Both the position numbers and the translations under genes were made by a program. From Pyropia yezoensis (taxonomy: Eukaryota; Rhodophyta; Bangiophyceae; Bangiales; Bangiaceae), in assembly GCA_009829735.1 (NCBI GenBank), contig CM020620.1, positions 3,960,299 to 4,024,298 on the forward strand: a stretch of DNA of 64,000 nt, given 5' to 3'. The notes under the pieces were generated by a model. That model had not been told where the DNA came from, ran no database searches, and saw only the letters and a list, made by a program, of their open reading frames with translations. Shown piece by piece: positions 35,175 through 46,037 of this stretch. Position 1 is the first letter of the stretch. Every line of letters begins with the position of its first letter.

Positions 35175-37592
35175 ATGGCGCAGCTGGGTGGCCTTTTCGC
35201 CTTTGGACATTGGCATGCACGAACCCTTGCTACGGTGGCCACGGTGGCTGCTGTGTGGGCGGTGGCAGCGGCAGTGGCGGCACCCCGGTCGGCGGTGGGG
35301 GCGGCGGTAGGGGGGGGTCCCGTGCCCTTCCCCGCCCCACTCAGCGTGGCTTGTGGTGGCGACCCTCGGGTTCGGAAGGAGGCGGGCTCCCTGTCACCCG
35401 CCGAGTGGGCCACCTACCAGCGCGCCGTGACAGGCCTCCACGCGCGGGAGACGTCTGGCCGTCGGTCCACCCTCGACTGGTTTGAGCGTTTTATCGAAAT
35501 CCACGCCGCCCACGCGGGCAATGCGCATGGTGGCGCCCACTTCCTTGCTTGGCACCGCCTCTTTCTCCTGGCATATGAGAATGCTCTGCGGACGGTGGAG
35601 CCCAGCGTGACCATTCCTTACTGGGACTGGTCGATGGACGCTGCAGACCCTGCCATGGCGCCCGTATGGGCTACCAGCCAGCTGGGCAAGGCCGCCGACG
35701 GTAGTCGCATTGGGGCGGGCGAGCGGGCGGCGGGCCACAACTTTAACGAGTTTTTTGTCGACACGGATGGCCCGCACTACGTCACGCGTGGCTTTTATTC
35801 GAACCGCGGAAGCGGCATGGATCCGGATTTCTTTGCAGACAAGCCGACCGTGCGGGCACTGTGGCGGAACCAGCAGCTTTCGTTTGCCGAGTTTGCATCG
35901 ACGCTGGAGTACGTTCACGGCGGCCCACACGTTGCTATGGGGGGCTTTTCGGGCGGAGACCTTTTTCTGCTCGACCGCGCTGCGGGCGACGTTGCCTTTT
36001 GGTCTCACCACGCGTACATCGACTTCATCTGGGCGATGCGGCAGCAGGCCATCTCTGTGTTGGCCTATGGGGGAACGACGCAGGACGGCAGTCCAGCTCG
36101 CTTGGACGACGTGCTGGCCCCGTTTGGGGCGACCGCGCGGACAGCGGCGGAGCTCAACTGCGTGACGTACGTGGCGGATCCGCGGCGGACCCGCGGTGAG
36201 CCGCTGGCTACGTCAGCGGCCACGCCGACACCTTCTCCCACTCCAACCTCGTCGGCCACCCCGACGCCGTCTGCCACTTCGACGCCGTCGGCCATCCCGA
36301 CGGCCTCTCCAACCCCGGCGGCCACGTTGACGCCGCCGCCAACCCCCAGCCCCACCCGGCAGCCCACCCCGACGCCATCGGCCATCCCGACCGTGAGGGT
36401 CACTCCCACCTCTTCGGCGGTACCGGACCCACGGACTCCGCGGTCGGACCGGACCACGGCTCCGGCAGTACCGACGCCGGGTCGCCCAGCATGCAAGCGC
36501 TCTCATCAGTGCGGCTGTGGCGTGTGTAAAAATGGCCAGTGCTTCGCTGGCGAGGCGCGCCGTACGAGGCACTTTTGCGGTGGCGGATTATGCGTGGAGA
36601 GTGGTGCGCAGCGTGCGCTGGTGTGTCGCTGTACGATTGACTCCCACTGCGGATGTGGCGCCTGTGACAAGGCCAGTGGCATCTGCAAGGCGCCGTCCGA
36701 GGCGCGTCGCGCCGTGCACTGCGGACCGACGGGCGCGTGCCTCGTCGCCGGGTCACGTCGGGCGCGTGTGGGCCTTTCCTTCTCCTGCTCGGGGGGTACC
36801 CCGTGCGCGTCGCACAAGGCTTGTGGTTGCGGGGCTTGCGTTGGGCGTCGGTGCGTGGCGCGCGCGTGGAGGACGCGTCGCAAGTGCGGCAGCGCGGCGG
36901 CATGTGTGGTGGCGGGCAGGACGATGGCGTGCACGGCCGAGCGCCGCAGCCCGCGGATGGCGGCGGTGGCGGCCGTCGCGGCGGCTGTGCGGCCGCACGT
37001 TGCATCGGTTGGGCCGGGCGGCGCCACCGGGGGGCCGCCGGCCAGTGCCATTGGCCCGGCGCTGGCCGCCCTCAAGCAAACGATGGCAGCAGCGCGCGCC
37101 GAGGCAGCCACCATTTTGGCCGCCGCCGAGGCGGAAGCAGAGGACATCATTTTGTTGGCCGACGCAGAGATTGATCAGGTGCGCGAGGAGGAGGAGGCCA
37201 TCCAGGGGGTCGCCTCCCGCGCGGGCGCGAGTGCCACCGCTGGGTGGCTGATGGCGGCGGTGCGCGGCGCGGGCGGCGCGAGCGCTGCGGCGGCGACGGC
37301 GGCGGCGGCGGCTACCAAGCTGGCGGCGCTGGACCGGACGCGCGTCGCGGCCGAGGCGGCGCGGCGGGCGGCGGTGGATGAGCTCGCGGCACGGAAGAAG
37401 GAGGTCAAGCGGCACCTCAGGGTGACCGCCCTCGCCGGCTTTGCCGCCGTCAATGGCATGGACGCGTACCGCTTTACGCTCGGGGAGGTGCCGCTGGAGC
37501 GCGCAGAGGACGAGGCCGAGGCCGAGGAGCGGGAGGCAGCGGCGGCGGCTGTGGTGGCCCGGACCACCCGCCGCGCCGTGACCAGTGCCTGA
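35175..37592 (+). CDS. Secreted tyrosinase with mucin-like linker and three Cys-rich repeats
   Basis: An 805-residue protein. A hydrophobic leader (about 18-37, ATVATVAAVWAVAAAVAAP) suggests secretion. The binuclear type-3 copper domain spans about 50-340. Copper A has His118 and His127 in HGGAHFLAWHR plus an upstream His (110 or 113). Copper B has His248 and His252 (HGGPH) and the pair 278-279 in FWSHHAYIDFIWAM. Supporting motifs are SVTIPYWDWS and HNFNEFF. Such enzymes oxidise phenols to o-quinones. A Thr/Ser/Pro linker (about 350-440) of the kind that is O-glycosylated leads to three Cys-rich repeats (about 441-583), each with a CGCG(A/V)C core. The last 220 residues are Ala/Glu/Arg-rich and helical, probably coiled coil. 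An extracellular, wall- or adhesion-linked cross-linking role is an inference. The start was chosen at the first ATG before the leader. Confidence 0.9.
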   Translation: MAQLGGLFAFGHWHARTLATVATVAAVWAVAAAVAAPRSAVGAAVGGGPVPFPAPLSVACGGDPRVRKEAGSLSPAEWATYQRAVTGLHARETSGRRSTLDWFERFIEIHAAHAGNAHGGAHFLAWHRLFLLAYENALRTVEPSVTIPYWDWSMDAADPAMAPVWATSQLGKAADGSRIGAGERAAGHNFNEFFVDTDGPHYVTRGFYSNRGSGMDPDFFADKPTVRALWRNQQLSFAEFASTLEYVHGGPHVAMGGFSGGDLFLLDRAAGDVAFWSHHAYIDFIWAMRQQAISVLAYGGTTQDGSPARLDDVLAPFGATARTAAELNCVTYVADPRRTRGEPLATSAATPTPSPTPTSSATPTPSATSTPSAIPTASPTPAATLTPPPTPSPTRQPTPTPSAIPTVRVTPTSSAVPDPRTPRSDRTTAPAVPTPGRPACKRSHQCGCGVCKNGQCFAGEARRTRHFCGGGLCVESGAQRALVCRCTIDSHCGCGACDKASGICKAPSEARRAVHCGPTGACLVAGSRRARVGLSFSCSGGTPCASHKACGCGACVGRRCVARAWRTRRKCGSAAACVVAGRTMACTAERRSPRMAAVAAVAAAVRPHVASVGPGGATGGPPASAIGPALAALKQTMAAARAEAATILAAAEAEAEDIILLADAEIDQVREEEEAIQGVASRAGASATAGWLMAAVRGAGGASAAAATAAAAATKLAALDRTRVAAEAARRAAVDELAARKKEVKRHLRVTALAGFAAVNGMDAYRFTLGEVPLERAEDEAEAEEREAAAAAVVARTTRRAVTSA

Positions 37593-38956
37593 GGGGGTCT
37601 TGGCCGCGCCCAGCGGGCGGCGGCCGACGCACGCGCAATCTTGATGTATGTACGCCGTACTGAACTGTAGCTGCTGAGACTGACCGGGCACTACGGCCGG
37701 TGTGTCGGCAGTGCTGACTGAGTGAGCACGACAAACCGCATGCCTGTTGGACTTTCACTATTTCTGTTTGTGCGCAGGAGCGCTTGCGCTCCTTTCCTTG
37801 CGGCTCAAGGCCGACAGGCCACACTGACCGTCGCCATGGGCGCGGCACACTGCCGTGGCGGCCGTGACCCCCGCGGGTGCCCTCCCTTGCCCTGTGCAGA
37901 CGACAGTCGTACAAGCGACACCCGGCGCCACTGCTGGGCGCCTGGTTGCAACAGCGGCGGTGAGGCGGACGGCCGTCGCGACATGGACGGGGGGGGACGC
38001 ACGCTGGTGCCGTTCCCCTCCACCCTCCCCCCCGCCCCTCCCAACCCAGCTGTCGTTGCCGCCTGTTACAGCAGATGGTGGGCGGAGCTGCTACGCCCCC
38101 CTCGCTCCCCCCCTCTTCTTCCCCCGCTGCCCCTCCCGCCACCCCCATTCGCCCCTCCCAACTCGCCACCACCAGCGGCCACCACAAGAGCCGCCAACAC
38201 GGCTCAGGGATCGGTGGGGAGGTCAATGCATCCCCCCCCTTCCCCGCCCCCGCCCCAGCCGTCATTGTGGGCATTGAATTGACACTTCCGCGGGGGGTGG
38301 ACAAGCGTCTTGGGCACGATCCACGCTGGCGAACGGTGGGGAGGCGGAGCCGGTGCCACCAAGTTCACCACTGTGGCCGCGTTGAGTCATAGGGTCGGGG
38401 GGCGGGCGGGGGGGGGCAGAGCGCCGGGGGGGGGGGCCTGCGGCTTCAGCGGGCGAAACTGCCGCTGCACCGGCTTCGCGCCAATCGCGTACGGCACAAA
38501 CCGCAGTTGACTGGTTGTTTTCCCGCGCTCGCGGGCGTCTCCTGAGCGACCCGTCGCCCCGTGATGGGTATAGTGCCAGTCCCGAGGCCGGTGGATGGGA
38601 TCAACATCTGCGGGCTCCCGCATCCCCGCCGCAGACATTGATTGTCCCTCCCCCCGCCCCACATGGCCATTGCCTGCCCCCCCGGGGCCCCCCCCCCTGC
38701 CGCCATTGCCTGGCTTCCTCCCCCCCCCGCCGCACGGCACGGCGGTCATTGCCCGCCTCATTCTCCCCCCTTGGTGGCGACCAGATATCTTTGTGGCCAC
38801 CCTTCCTTCCCGTCTCCCGCCCAACGTTGGCGTCATTGGCGTACCAACCGTGGTCTTCTCCCCCCTCGGCCGCCTGCGTCCCGCCCCCAGCCCCCCCCGC
38901 CCCTGGTTCTGTCACCGCCTCTTGCCCCTCCTCCTGCTGCCTGGGTGCGGGCCACC
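37593..38956. other. Intergenic region, tyrosinase to aminotransferase
   Basis: A 1.4 kb region. It is C-rich with several C-runs, especially 38020-38260 and 38640-38940. The aminotransferase frame is open upstream to 38642, but the translation is Pro-rich and I judge it untranslated. No other gene is seen. Confidence 0.5.
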
Positions 38957-40447
38957 ATGGTGCACGATGACGCCTCATCCTCCTTGGCGATCGCCATGAA
39001 TGGGGGCGCCGACCCCGGCCCCCGCCCCGCCTTGACGGTGCCCGTGGCGGACGCTGCCGCCCCTGTGACCACGACGGCGCGTGCCCCCCCCCGGGCGCGA
39101 GTGGCGGCACCGGCGGCACCGGCGGCACCGGCGGCGGCGCCCCCCCCCCCCTCCCTGTCGGCGCGCGTGCTGGTGGCCCCGCCCGCTACCCTTGACGCGC
39201 TCGTCGCCAAGCACTGCCCGCCCGGCTCGTCGGTCATCAACCTATGCCCTGGGGGCCCCCACCATCGCCCCCCGCTGGAATATCTGCCCCCCGCCTCGGC
39301 GCTCAATGCGCTGGCCGGCTATGGTGCCGTCGCGGGGGAAGCGCCCCTGCGGGCGCAGCTCGCCAAGCGCTCGGGGGCGGTGCCGGGCACCACCGACGTG
39401 ACGGTGACGGCGGGGGCCAACGCGGCCTTTTGGTGTGTCCTCGCCACGGTGGCCGACCCGGGCGACGCCGTCGCCCTGTACGCGCCCTACTACTCCTCCC
39501 ACGCCGCGGCGGTAGGCCTGGCGGGGTGTGTGCTGACGACCATCCCCGCGGGGTCGGCGTCGTCGTCTTTGCCGGCAGGCGACGGCGGCGGCGGTGGCGG
39601 CGGCTGCGACTGGGTGCCCACCGTCGCCGCCCTCGACGCGTACCTGGCGGGCCGGGCCGCCGAGGCGGCAGCGGCCACCGCGGCGGGCACCCCGCCGCCC
39701 CCCCGCCTGGCGGCGGTGGTGGTGACGACGCCGGGCAACCCGACGGGGGCGGTGGTGGCCGACGCGGCGCTGGCTGCCATGGCCGCCTCTGCCGCCCGCG
39801 CGGGGGTTTGGCTGATTGTAGACGCCGCGTACGAGGCGTTTGTGTTTGACGGCACCCCCCGGGCGGCGCCGCTGGCCGCCCCCAACGTGGTCGCCATCCA
39901 CACCCTCTCCAAGGCGTACGGCCTGGCCGGCTGGCGCGTCGGCTACGCCGTCCACCCGGCCGCCCTGACCGCCCCGCTCGCGGCGGTGCAGGACGCGGAA
40001 GCCACCCACGCGTGCCGGCCGGCGCAGGCGCTGGCCGCGGGCCTCCTCTCGGCCCTCCCGCAATCGTACGTGGCGGAGCGGGTGGCCGAGGTTGCCGCCG
40101 CCCGCGACGCCCTCTGGCGGGCCGCCCGCCTCGGCGACGTTCGGCCGCCGGTGGGGCGGCCGGCGGGCGGTTTTTTTTTCCTCGTCCCCCTCCCGGCCGC
40201 GTGGGCGGCCGCAGAGGAGGCGGCGGTGACGGTGATGGCGTCAGAGGCGGCCGTCCTGGTCACCCCGGGGCGGGAGTATGGGGCGCCGGGGACGGTGCGG
40301 GTGGCGTTTGCGGCGGTCGCACAGGTGGGTGGGGAGGTGGACCGCGCGACCGAGGCGGGCGTGCGCCTCCGGCGGGGCCTGGACCTGCTGCTGGAGCGGC
40401 GGCCGCCACCGGCCAAGAGCGGCGGCGGCGGCGTGGGGGGGGTGTGA
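38957..40447 (+). CDS. PLP-dependent aminotransferase, class I/II fold
   Basis: A 496-residue protein. The ATG at 38957 sits in a strong GCCACCATGG context. The first about 65 residues are Ala/Pro-rich and could be an organelle leader or a disordered extension. The fold type I catalytic core follows. It has the substrate-side loop GYGAVAGEAPLRAQLAKR, the aromatic stacking region PYYSSHAAAVGLAG, and Asn261 in TTPGNPTGAVV. Asp289 and Tyr292 lie in VDAAYEAFVF, the Schiff-base Lys319 in HTLSKAYGLAGWRVGYAV, and the carboxylate-binding Arg448 in GTVRVAFA. These are all catalytic positions of class I/II aminotransferases, which swap amino groups between amino acids and keto acids. It most resembles aspartate/aromatic-type enzymes, but the substrate cannot be fixed. 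A Gly-rich insert (about 210-216) is lineage-specific. Confidence 0.9.
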   Translation: MVHDDASSSLAIAMNGGADPGPRPALTVPVADAAAPVTTTARAPPRARVAAPAAPAAPAAAPPPPSLSARVLVAPPATLDALVAKHCPPGSSVINLCPGGPHHRPPLEYLPPASALNALAGYGAVAGEAPLRAQLAKRSGAVPGTTDVTVTAGANAAFWCVLATVADPGDAVALYAPYYSSHAAAVGLAGCVLTTIPAGSASSSLPAGDGGGGGGGCDWVPTVAALDAYLAGRAAEAAAATAAGTPPPPRLAAVVVTTPGNPTGAVVADAALAAMAASAARAGVWLIVDAAYEAFVFDGTPRAAPLAAPNVVAIHTLSKAYGLAGWRVGYAVHPAALTAPLAAVQDAEATHACRPAQALAAGLLSALPQSYVAERVAEVAAARDALWRAARLGDVRPPVGRPAGGFFFLVPLPAAWAAAEEAAVTVMASEAAVLVTPGREYGAPGTVRVAFAAVAQVGGEVDRATEAGVRLRRGLDLLLERRPPPAKSGGGGVGGV

Positions 40448-42654
40448 CCCTGCGGGGAAGTGAGACGCCCACCCCCCCGTGGGTGAGACGGGCCGCCCGC
40501 GGCGCGCGCGTGCCACTCTTTTTCGACGCTCGCGATGGAGGCCGCCCGAGGCCGCCGGCCGGCGCGGGCTGTGTACGCGGCGCTTGCTTGCTCCAGACGC
40601 CAGGCGGGACTGTTTTTTTTTGTTTGTTTGACGTTGCCGCCCGTGCCTCTGGGTCTGTCCACGGGCGCGACGCCGTGGGGGCTCTGGCCTGGCTGTTCAT
40701 CTGCCGGCGTGTCGGCGGGGTGGACGGCGCGGCTTGGCGGCCGGCGGGTTGCCAGAACCTGGGCATTCCCCGGCGGCACGTACGGAGATGCGATGGTTTT
40801 TGGATGGGCTTGTGCTCCTTTCGCCTGGCGGGAAGGAGGGGGTGGGAGGGGGGCGCGCTCAGGCGCGCTCGTGCGCTCGGGCGCGCCGGTTGCGCGGCGC
40901 ATGCGCACGGGGGAGGGGCACGAGGAGGTGGCGCCACTGCAGTGGTGCAGAGTACGTACGAACTCCACGGGGCCAGCGCAAGCGAAAGGGGGGGGGGAGA
41001 GTGGGTGGGGCCATATGGGCGCGTCATTGTTCTTTCATTGCAGGCGCTCCCTGGCGTTAGCGTTGGGCCTCAGGCTGGAACGGCCGTCCTGCCCCACCTG
41101 GCCCTACACCCCCCCTGCCAACCCCTGCGCCCAATAGCAGTCCCCTTCCGCGCACGTGGAGCGGGGGTTCGACCACCGCGGGAGGTCGGGGGAGGTGCGG
41201 GCTACCCCTACCCCCCCCTGCGTACCCCCCCCCTGCGCCCCGAGCCCCGCCGCGACAGCAGTGAAGGGAGGGGAGTGCTCACGTAGGCGATAATAGGGTG
41301 CCCAGTCACAGAGGGGCGCCCGGTGCTGCTGCTGTTGGGTGTTCTAGCACCAGGAAAGGGTGGGCCACCAGCCACCTGTGCTGCCAATCCACTTTCGTTT
41401 GTGCGTACAGAAGCACCATCCGATGGGAGTCCACCCCGCTTGACTTCTCGACGTTGGACGGGCTATGACGTGGCAGGCACTCACCTCTCCTGTCAGGCCT
41501 TGACACCATGATCGACCGGGGGTGGGGCCGCGGCGGCGTCGCGACGCGTCGCGGGCGTACATACGGCGGTGGGAGGTGCGTATGTAGCTTGTCGAACGTG
41601 TCCGACGCTTGTGGATATCGGGATACGGGCGGTAGCGTCGGGGCATTTGCCCACAGACGGCCATCCGTCCCACGCCTCGTGCCTGTCCAACGTCGGGCTC
41701 TACCTACTACCGGGGTACCCGCGAGGGCGGCCAGCCTGTAGTACGAGGCCGCTCACCGCCGTGGTGCCGGCGACTGGTGTGGCCCGGCTCCGCAGAGACG
41801 GTGGTGGCGTCGCGGTTGTACAGCAGCTGCGGGTGGCCATCCTCACGTGGGGATGGCGTCCTAGCTTCTGGTACATAGCGGAGGGGGGGCGTGGGGAGGG
41901 CGGGAAGACGACGTCTTGGTCTAGACCGGGTCGGCGACTGTTCAATCCCGGCCCCCTGGGTGCCCGGCCGTTTAGTTGGACCTGGATCTTGTCCCCAGAA
42001 TCGCAGGACGGAGCCGGGGAGTGTTTGTTGCCACCCCCCCCCTCCTTCCCAAGCTCTGAACTGCAGGAGTCAGGGGAGCACTACTGGACCACCGGCTGGC
42101 TGCGGGTGCGCCGGGCGAAACTCCCGCGCCTCGTGCGCGCGCCCACGGCACCATCCTCGTCAGAGCCGGTGGCAATGGGAGGCAGGCGCGGAAGCTCCGG
42201 TCCCGTCCGTCCCTCTGCACCACCCCACCCCACCCCCCCTCCCTTCCTTCGCGCAGCGGGGGGTGCACGCTTGCCCGCGTGGCCCCCTGGCGGCGGCGTG
42301 GACGCACGGCGCACGCGACGCACGCGGAGGCGCCCGAGCGTGCAGTCAAAAGGCGCACGCCTCCACGAGCGCCTTGCGGGCTCCGCCACATGGCTGGCGG
42401 GCCAGTCCTCCGTGAACCCCCCCCCTATTTCGCACGCCTCCACCACAACCGGTGATACCCCCACGGTCCCCCCTCCCCTCCCTGCCAACAGCCCCCCTCC
42501 GCCAGAGCGACGCCTGCCCATGTGACTCGGTGACTTTTCCCTGCCAAGGCTGTGTCACCCTTCTTGATCTAGACGCGGAAAGACGCCCTCGCGACGGCAA
42601 GGGCTGAGACGCCTGGCGCGACGGCAGGGGTTTGGGGGTAGGAGACCACCCACC
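40448..42654. other. Intergenic region, aminotransferase to type I membrane gene
   Basis: A 2.2 kb region. It has a T-rich patch at 40611-40630, a CTG-rich patch at about 41323-41337 and C-rich sequence at 42030-42260. Several open frames of 100 to 320 codons exist on both strands but read as unstructured Arg/Gly/Pro sequence. No gene is supported. Confidence 0.5.
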
Positions 42655-43680
42655 ATGACCCCCTGGTGCCGTTGGCTGGCCGCCACGGGCCTGTCGCTGA
42701 CTCTCCTGGCCGCCGCCATCCAGCAGGCGTCGGCAGGGGGCCCCGTCCCGGTCGTGGCAGGCGCTCCTGACCGCGGCGCACCGAGCCGCGGGCGCTCTGT
42801 GGACGGCCAAGCGGCCGACGGTGCCGCCCTCTCCGCCGCATCTTCCCGACCGGTGCGGGCCGACGACGTTGCCGGCACGTACAGCCTCGTGCGAAAGACG
42901 GGGGCGGCGGGCGAGTGCCCGGATAGGCTGACGCTGGGCAGCCCTTCGAAGGTGAGAGATTCAAAGCCGGAGGACATGCTCCTCTTCCCCGGCGAGGACA
43001 TCACCCGTGACGGCACCCGCTGTTCGGGCGGGGGCCTGCTGGTTATCCGCACGCTGATGCTGTTCAACGCCAAGTACATGGACTACCGGGGGCTGGTCGA
43101 CACGCTGCCGGCGCTCAACACCACCGAACGCATGCGAAACTGGTTGCAGTGGTCCGACTCGGTGGGCGTCCGCATGGACAGCTGGGCCTGCGGCCCCACC
43201 CCCCGGTGGGACATTGCGACCTGGGCGCTGTTTGGGGACGCTCCGTGGAGTACCAAGGGGGTGGTTTCAACGGGGAACACAACGACGCTCCACATGGAAG
43301 AGGGCGTCCCGCACATGGTGATTGTCAATGGGCGCTCCGTCTTGTGCGTGCTCCGGGCGCCCAAGCCGGCAGCCGCGCCGTCAACCGCGCCCGCTGGGGG
43401 GGACCACCCCACAGCGGGGACAGGGGTCACCGACGCTGCCGGCCGTGGCGGCGGCGGCGGCGGTGGCGGCCTGTCGGCGGGGCCCGTTGCGGGCGTTGCT
43501 GTCGGCGCGGCGGTGGCGGCGGTGGCGGCCGCGGGGGCCGTGGCGCTCGGCTACCGCAGGTGGGCGTCGACGCGGGGCGGCGGCCATGGCAGCGGCGGCG
43601 GCGGCGGTGGCCGCAGCCGCGCGCGCGGTGGGGCTGGTGGGGATGGCGGCGATGGCGGTGGCGGTGGCGGTGGCGGTGGC

Positions 43681-43714
<34 letters not shown>

Positions 43715-44019
43715 ACGACGGCGGCGGCGGCGGCGCACCTTCCCCGGGCGCCTCGGCGGTGGCGGCGTCGGCCGGGTCAACGTGGCCGTCCTCCCCGCCA
43801 TCGTCGGCGGGCGGGGTGTACGGCGGGGGCCGCCCCACGGCGGGCGGGCCACCCCCGCTGCTGTTCCCCGTCCACCCGCTCGCAGCTGCGGTCCGTGCGG
43901 GGGGGGGTGGAGCCCCGGCAGACGCCCCCAGCCCCGCTCCGTCCCTGCCCATGGGGCTCATGTACAGCTGGGAGGCGGGTACGCCCAGGGGGTCCGACGC
44001 GCCCGCGGCGGGCCAGTAA
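42655..44019 (+). CDS. Type I membrane protein with Gly-rich cytosolic tail
   Basis: A 454-residue protein. A signal peptide (1-27, LAATGLSLTLLAAAIQQASA) leads to an ectodomain (28-275) with four Cys, two N-glycosylation sites (NTT, twice) and a Pro/Gly-rich juxtamembrane stem. One transmembrane helix (about 278-302, VAGVAVGAAVAAVAAAGAVA) is followed by YRRW, giving an extracellular N-terminus. The cytosolic tail starts with a Gly/Arg-rich segment, coded by a GGCGGT hexanucleotide array at about 43654-43710, and ends in Pro/Ala-rich sequence. I recognise no catalytic or binding family in the ectodomain (MLLFPGEDITRDGTR; WLQWSDSVGVRMDSWACG). A receptor-like or wall-contacting surface protein would fit the layout, but that is only inference. 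Confidence 0.8.
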
Positions 44020-45116
44020 CGAGCGGGGAGGTGCGTGTGACGGGCGTTCCGTTTCATAGCCGAACGATGCACATCACAGCTGAAAAAAACAGGGTTGTTA
44101 AACATGAATGGTAAGTCGTACTGCAAGCGTGCTGCCATGGACCTTGACTGCAGTCCGTGGCATCTCCCCTTGTACTCAGTTGCATGCACCATGGATGAGC
44201 GTCGCGTCGCCCCACGCCTGCGGTGACTGTTGCGACGGGGCACACCCGTTTCTCACGATACCCCGCATGAACCGCCCACAATTGGCGCCTTTTTGCACCG
44301 AGGTGGTGACGCGCATGATGGCGATCGCTGACTCTCTCACACACATGTAAATTCAGTTCTCGAGGTTCTGGCCAACACAGCATCGGCTCGAGCGGCTTCC
44401 ATTGACAGTTTTGATCATATGTAGGTACTTTTGAAAGCTGCTGACGCTCTTGATGATGTACTGTACAAACCTTGACATCCGCCACTTTGGCCGTCTCTCG
44501 GCAACCGGTTCGCGGCGGCAGCCGACGGCGCGCCCGTCGGGCCCTGCGGCATGCCCCTGGGCGCCCGCTTCGACGCGCTCCGTCAGGAATTCTTGACTGA
44601 CTGATCATCCGGCTCCATGGATCTGGAGGGGAGACGTGGGATCTCGTCCTTCCACGGTGGATCCGGAGCTCGGGACGCCCACAGCTGGGCCGCGGGCAAT
44701 CCCCCGGCTGCAGCCGCAATGCACAGCGCTACTGGTCGGCGCTTGATGGAGTCCCCCCCACGGGCTCTGCCGGCTGTCGGGCATATGCCCGACAGCGCTC
44801 GCCAATGGCAGCCCTTTTCATCACTTGGGACCAACGTCAGACTTTAGCCCTTACGACGTCCTGAGGGCTTCTTGATAGACCCCCTCACGCTCAGAGGCCT
44901 CTACCCACCTGTTGTATAGGGCAACCTTGATGCCCGGTCTTGACTCTGCCGCCGCCACTCTCACTCCTTCTAACGCCGGCGCCCTCGCGTACTCTCTCAC
45001 CCGCAGCCCCTTTGTCGCCCCCTGCTCTTCCCCTGTGCCCTCTCCATTTTTTATCCCCCCACCTCTCCTCCCTCTTTCTCCTTCCCTGCTTGTGTCCCCC
45101 CCCCCCCCCCATCGTC
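44020..45116. other. Intergenic region upstream of the MAPEG gene
   Basis: A 1.1 kb region with lower GC near 44080-44480. The last 170 bases are C/T-rich, a probable leader. No further gene is seen. Confidence 0.5.
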
Positions 45117-45569
45117 ATGCTGGTCCGCGGCCTCCGCTGGCCCATCCAGTCGGTTGTGGCCGCCGCCGCCCTGGCCATCACCCCCCTGTCGGTTGCCGTC
45201 CCGTGGCTGATGCGCAAGGGCCGCTTCCGCAACGACAACCCCCGGGAGTGCCAGGAGAGCCCCGCCGCGGTGGCCACCCTCCCCGCCTGGGTGCGCCGCG
45301 CCCGGAATGCGCACTACAACAACCTCGAGTCCCTGGGCCTGTATGCGAGCGGCGTGGCCATGGCCATCATGGCGGGGGTGAATCCGGTGCTCATTGGGCG
45401 GCTGGCCACCCAGTACATCTGGAGCCGGGCCGTCTACAACGTTGTCTACATTGCTGGGGAGGAGCGCATCAAGACGCGGGGTTACCTCCGGAGTGTGATC
45501 TTCTTGGCGGGCTGTGTTCCCCCGCCGGTGCGCCTGTGGCTCGAGGCGGCGGCTGCGGCGACGATGTAG
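45117..45569 (+). CDS. MAPEG-family integral membrane protein
   Basis: A 150-residue protein, the normal size for the family of membrane-associated eicosanoid and glutathione metabolism proteins (microsomal glutathione transferases and relatives). The diagnostic core is RARNAHYNNLESLGLYASGV, matching the family's R-x-x-x-A-H-x-N-x-x-E signature. It is followed by a second helix and RAVYNVVYIAGEERIKTRGY with the conserved Arg and Tyr residues. Four hydrophobic helices can be drawn: 10-30, about 68-90, about 92-118 and about 122-143. The first helix is preceded by a short MLVRGLRW. It should sit in the ER or another internal membrane as a trimer and may conjugate or reduce lipid hydroperoxides with glutathione. 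The exact activity cannot be told from sequence. The pyrimidine tract directly upstream supports the chosen ATG. Confidence 0.88.
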   Translation: MLVRGLRWPIQSVVAAAALAITPLSVAVPWLMRKGRFRNDNPRECQESPAAVATLPAWVRRARNAHYNNLESLGLYASGVAMAIMAGVNPVLIGRLATQYIWSRAVYNVVYIAGEERIKTRGYLRSVIFLAGCVPPPVRLWLEAAAAATM

Positions 45570-46037
45570 GGAGGAGCCATCGGCACCCGAAGGAGGGCGG
45601 GATGCCTCGTCCCTTCGCTTGCGGAGGGCGAGTGAACCCGACTAAGTACGTTCTAAGCCCAAGTTGTCCATTGTTTCAGCGCTACGTATAAATGTTAAAT
45701 GAAAGGTGGATCTCTCGGGCCCTTTCATTATGGTTATTCCAGAGGGTTGATTCAAATCGGCCGGTTCAAACTTCCCGCGCTCCCCACCCGTGCAGCTTCT
45801 CGCCCACCCAACCACTGAGCCGCCACACCCCCCTTGTCTCCCACCACGCCCACCTGCCTACAACAGCGCGGCCAGCGTAGAGCTCCTCCGCCTATCATCC
45901 TCCTCACTCACCCCTTCTTCCCCGCTCTTCCCCCTCCTTCTCTCCCCCTCCACCTCCCCGCCCCCGCCCCCCCCCCCCCCGTCATCTTTCTCTATCGGCA
46001 CCCCCCCCCCGCCTCTCCCCCCCCCTTCCCCTCCCCG
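45570..46037. other. Intergenic region, MAPEG to Ala-rich gene
   Basis: It has mixed composition at first (45640-45780), then a long C/T-rich stretch with several C-runs up to the next ATG. No gene is seen. Confidence 0.5.

Noticed and set aside
41569-42525. 318-codon open frame (+)
   Set aside because: No hydrophobic core, domain or helix pattern; several neighbouring frames are equally open.
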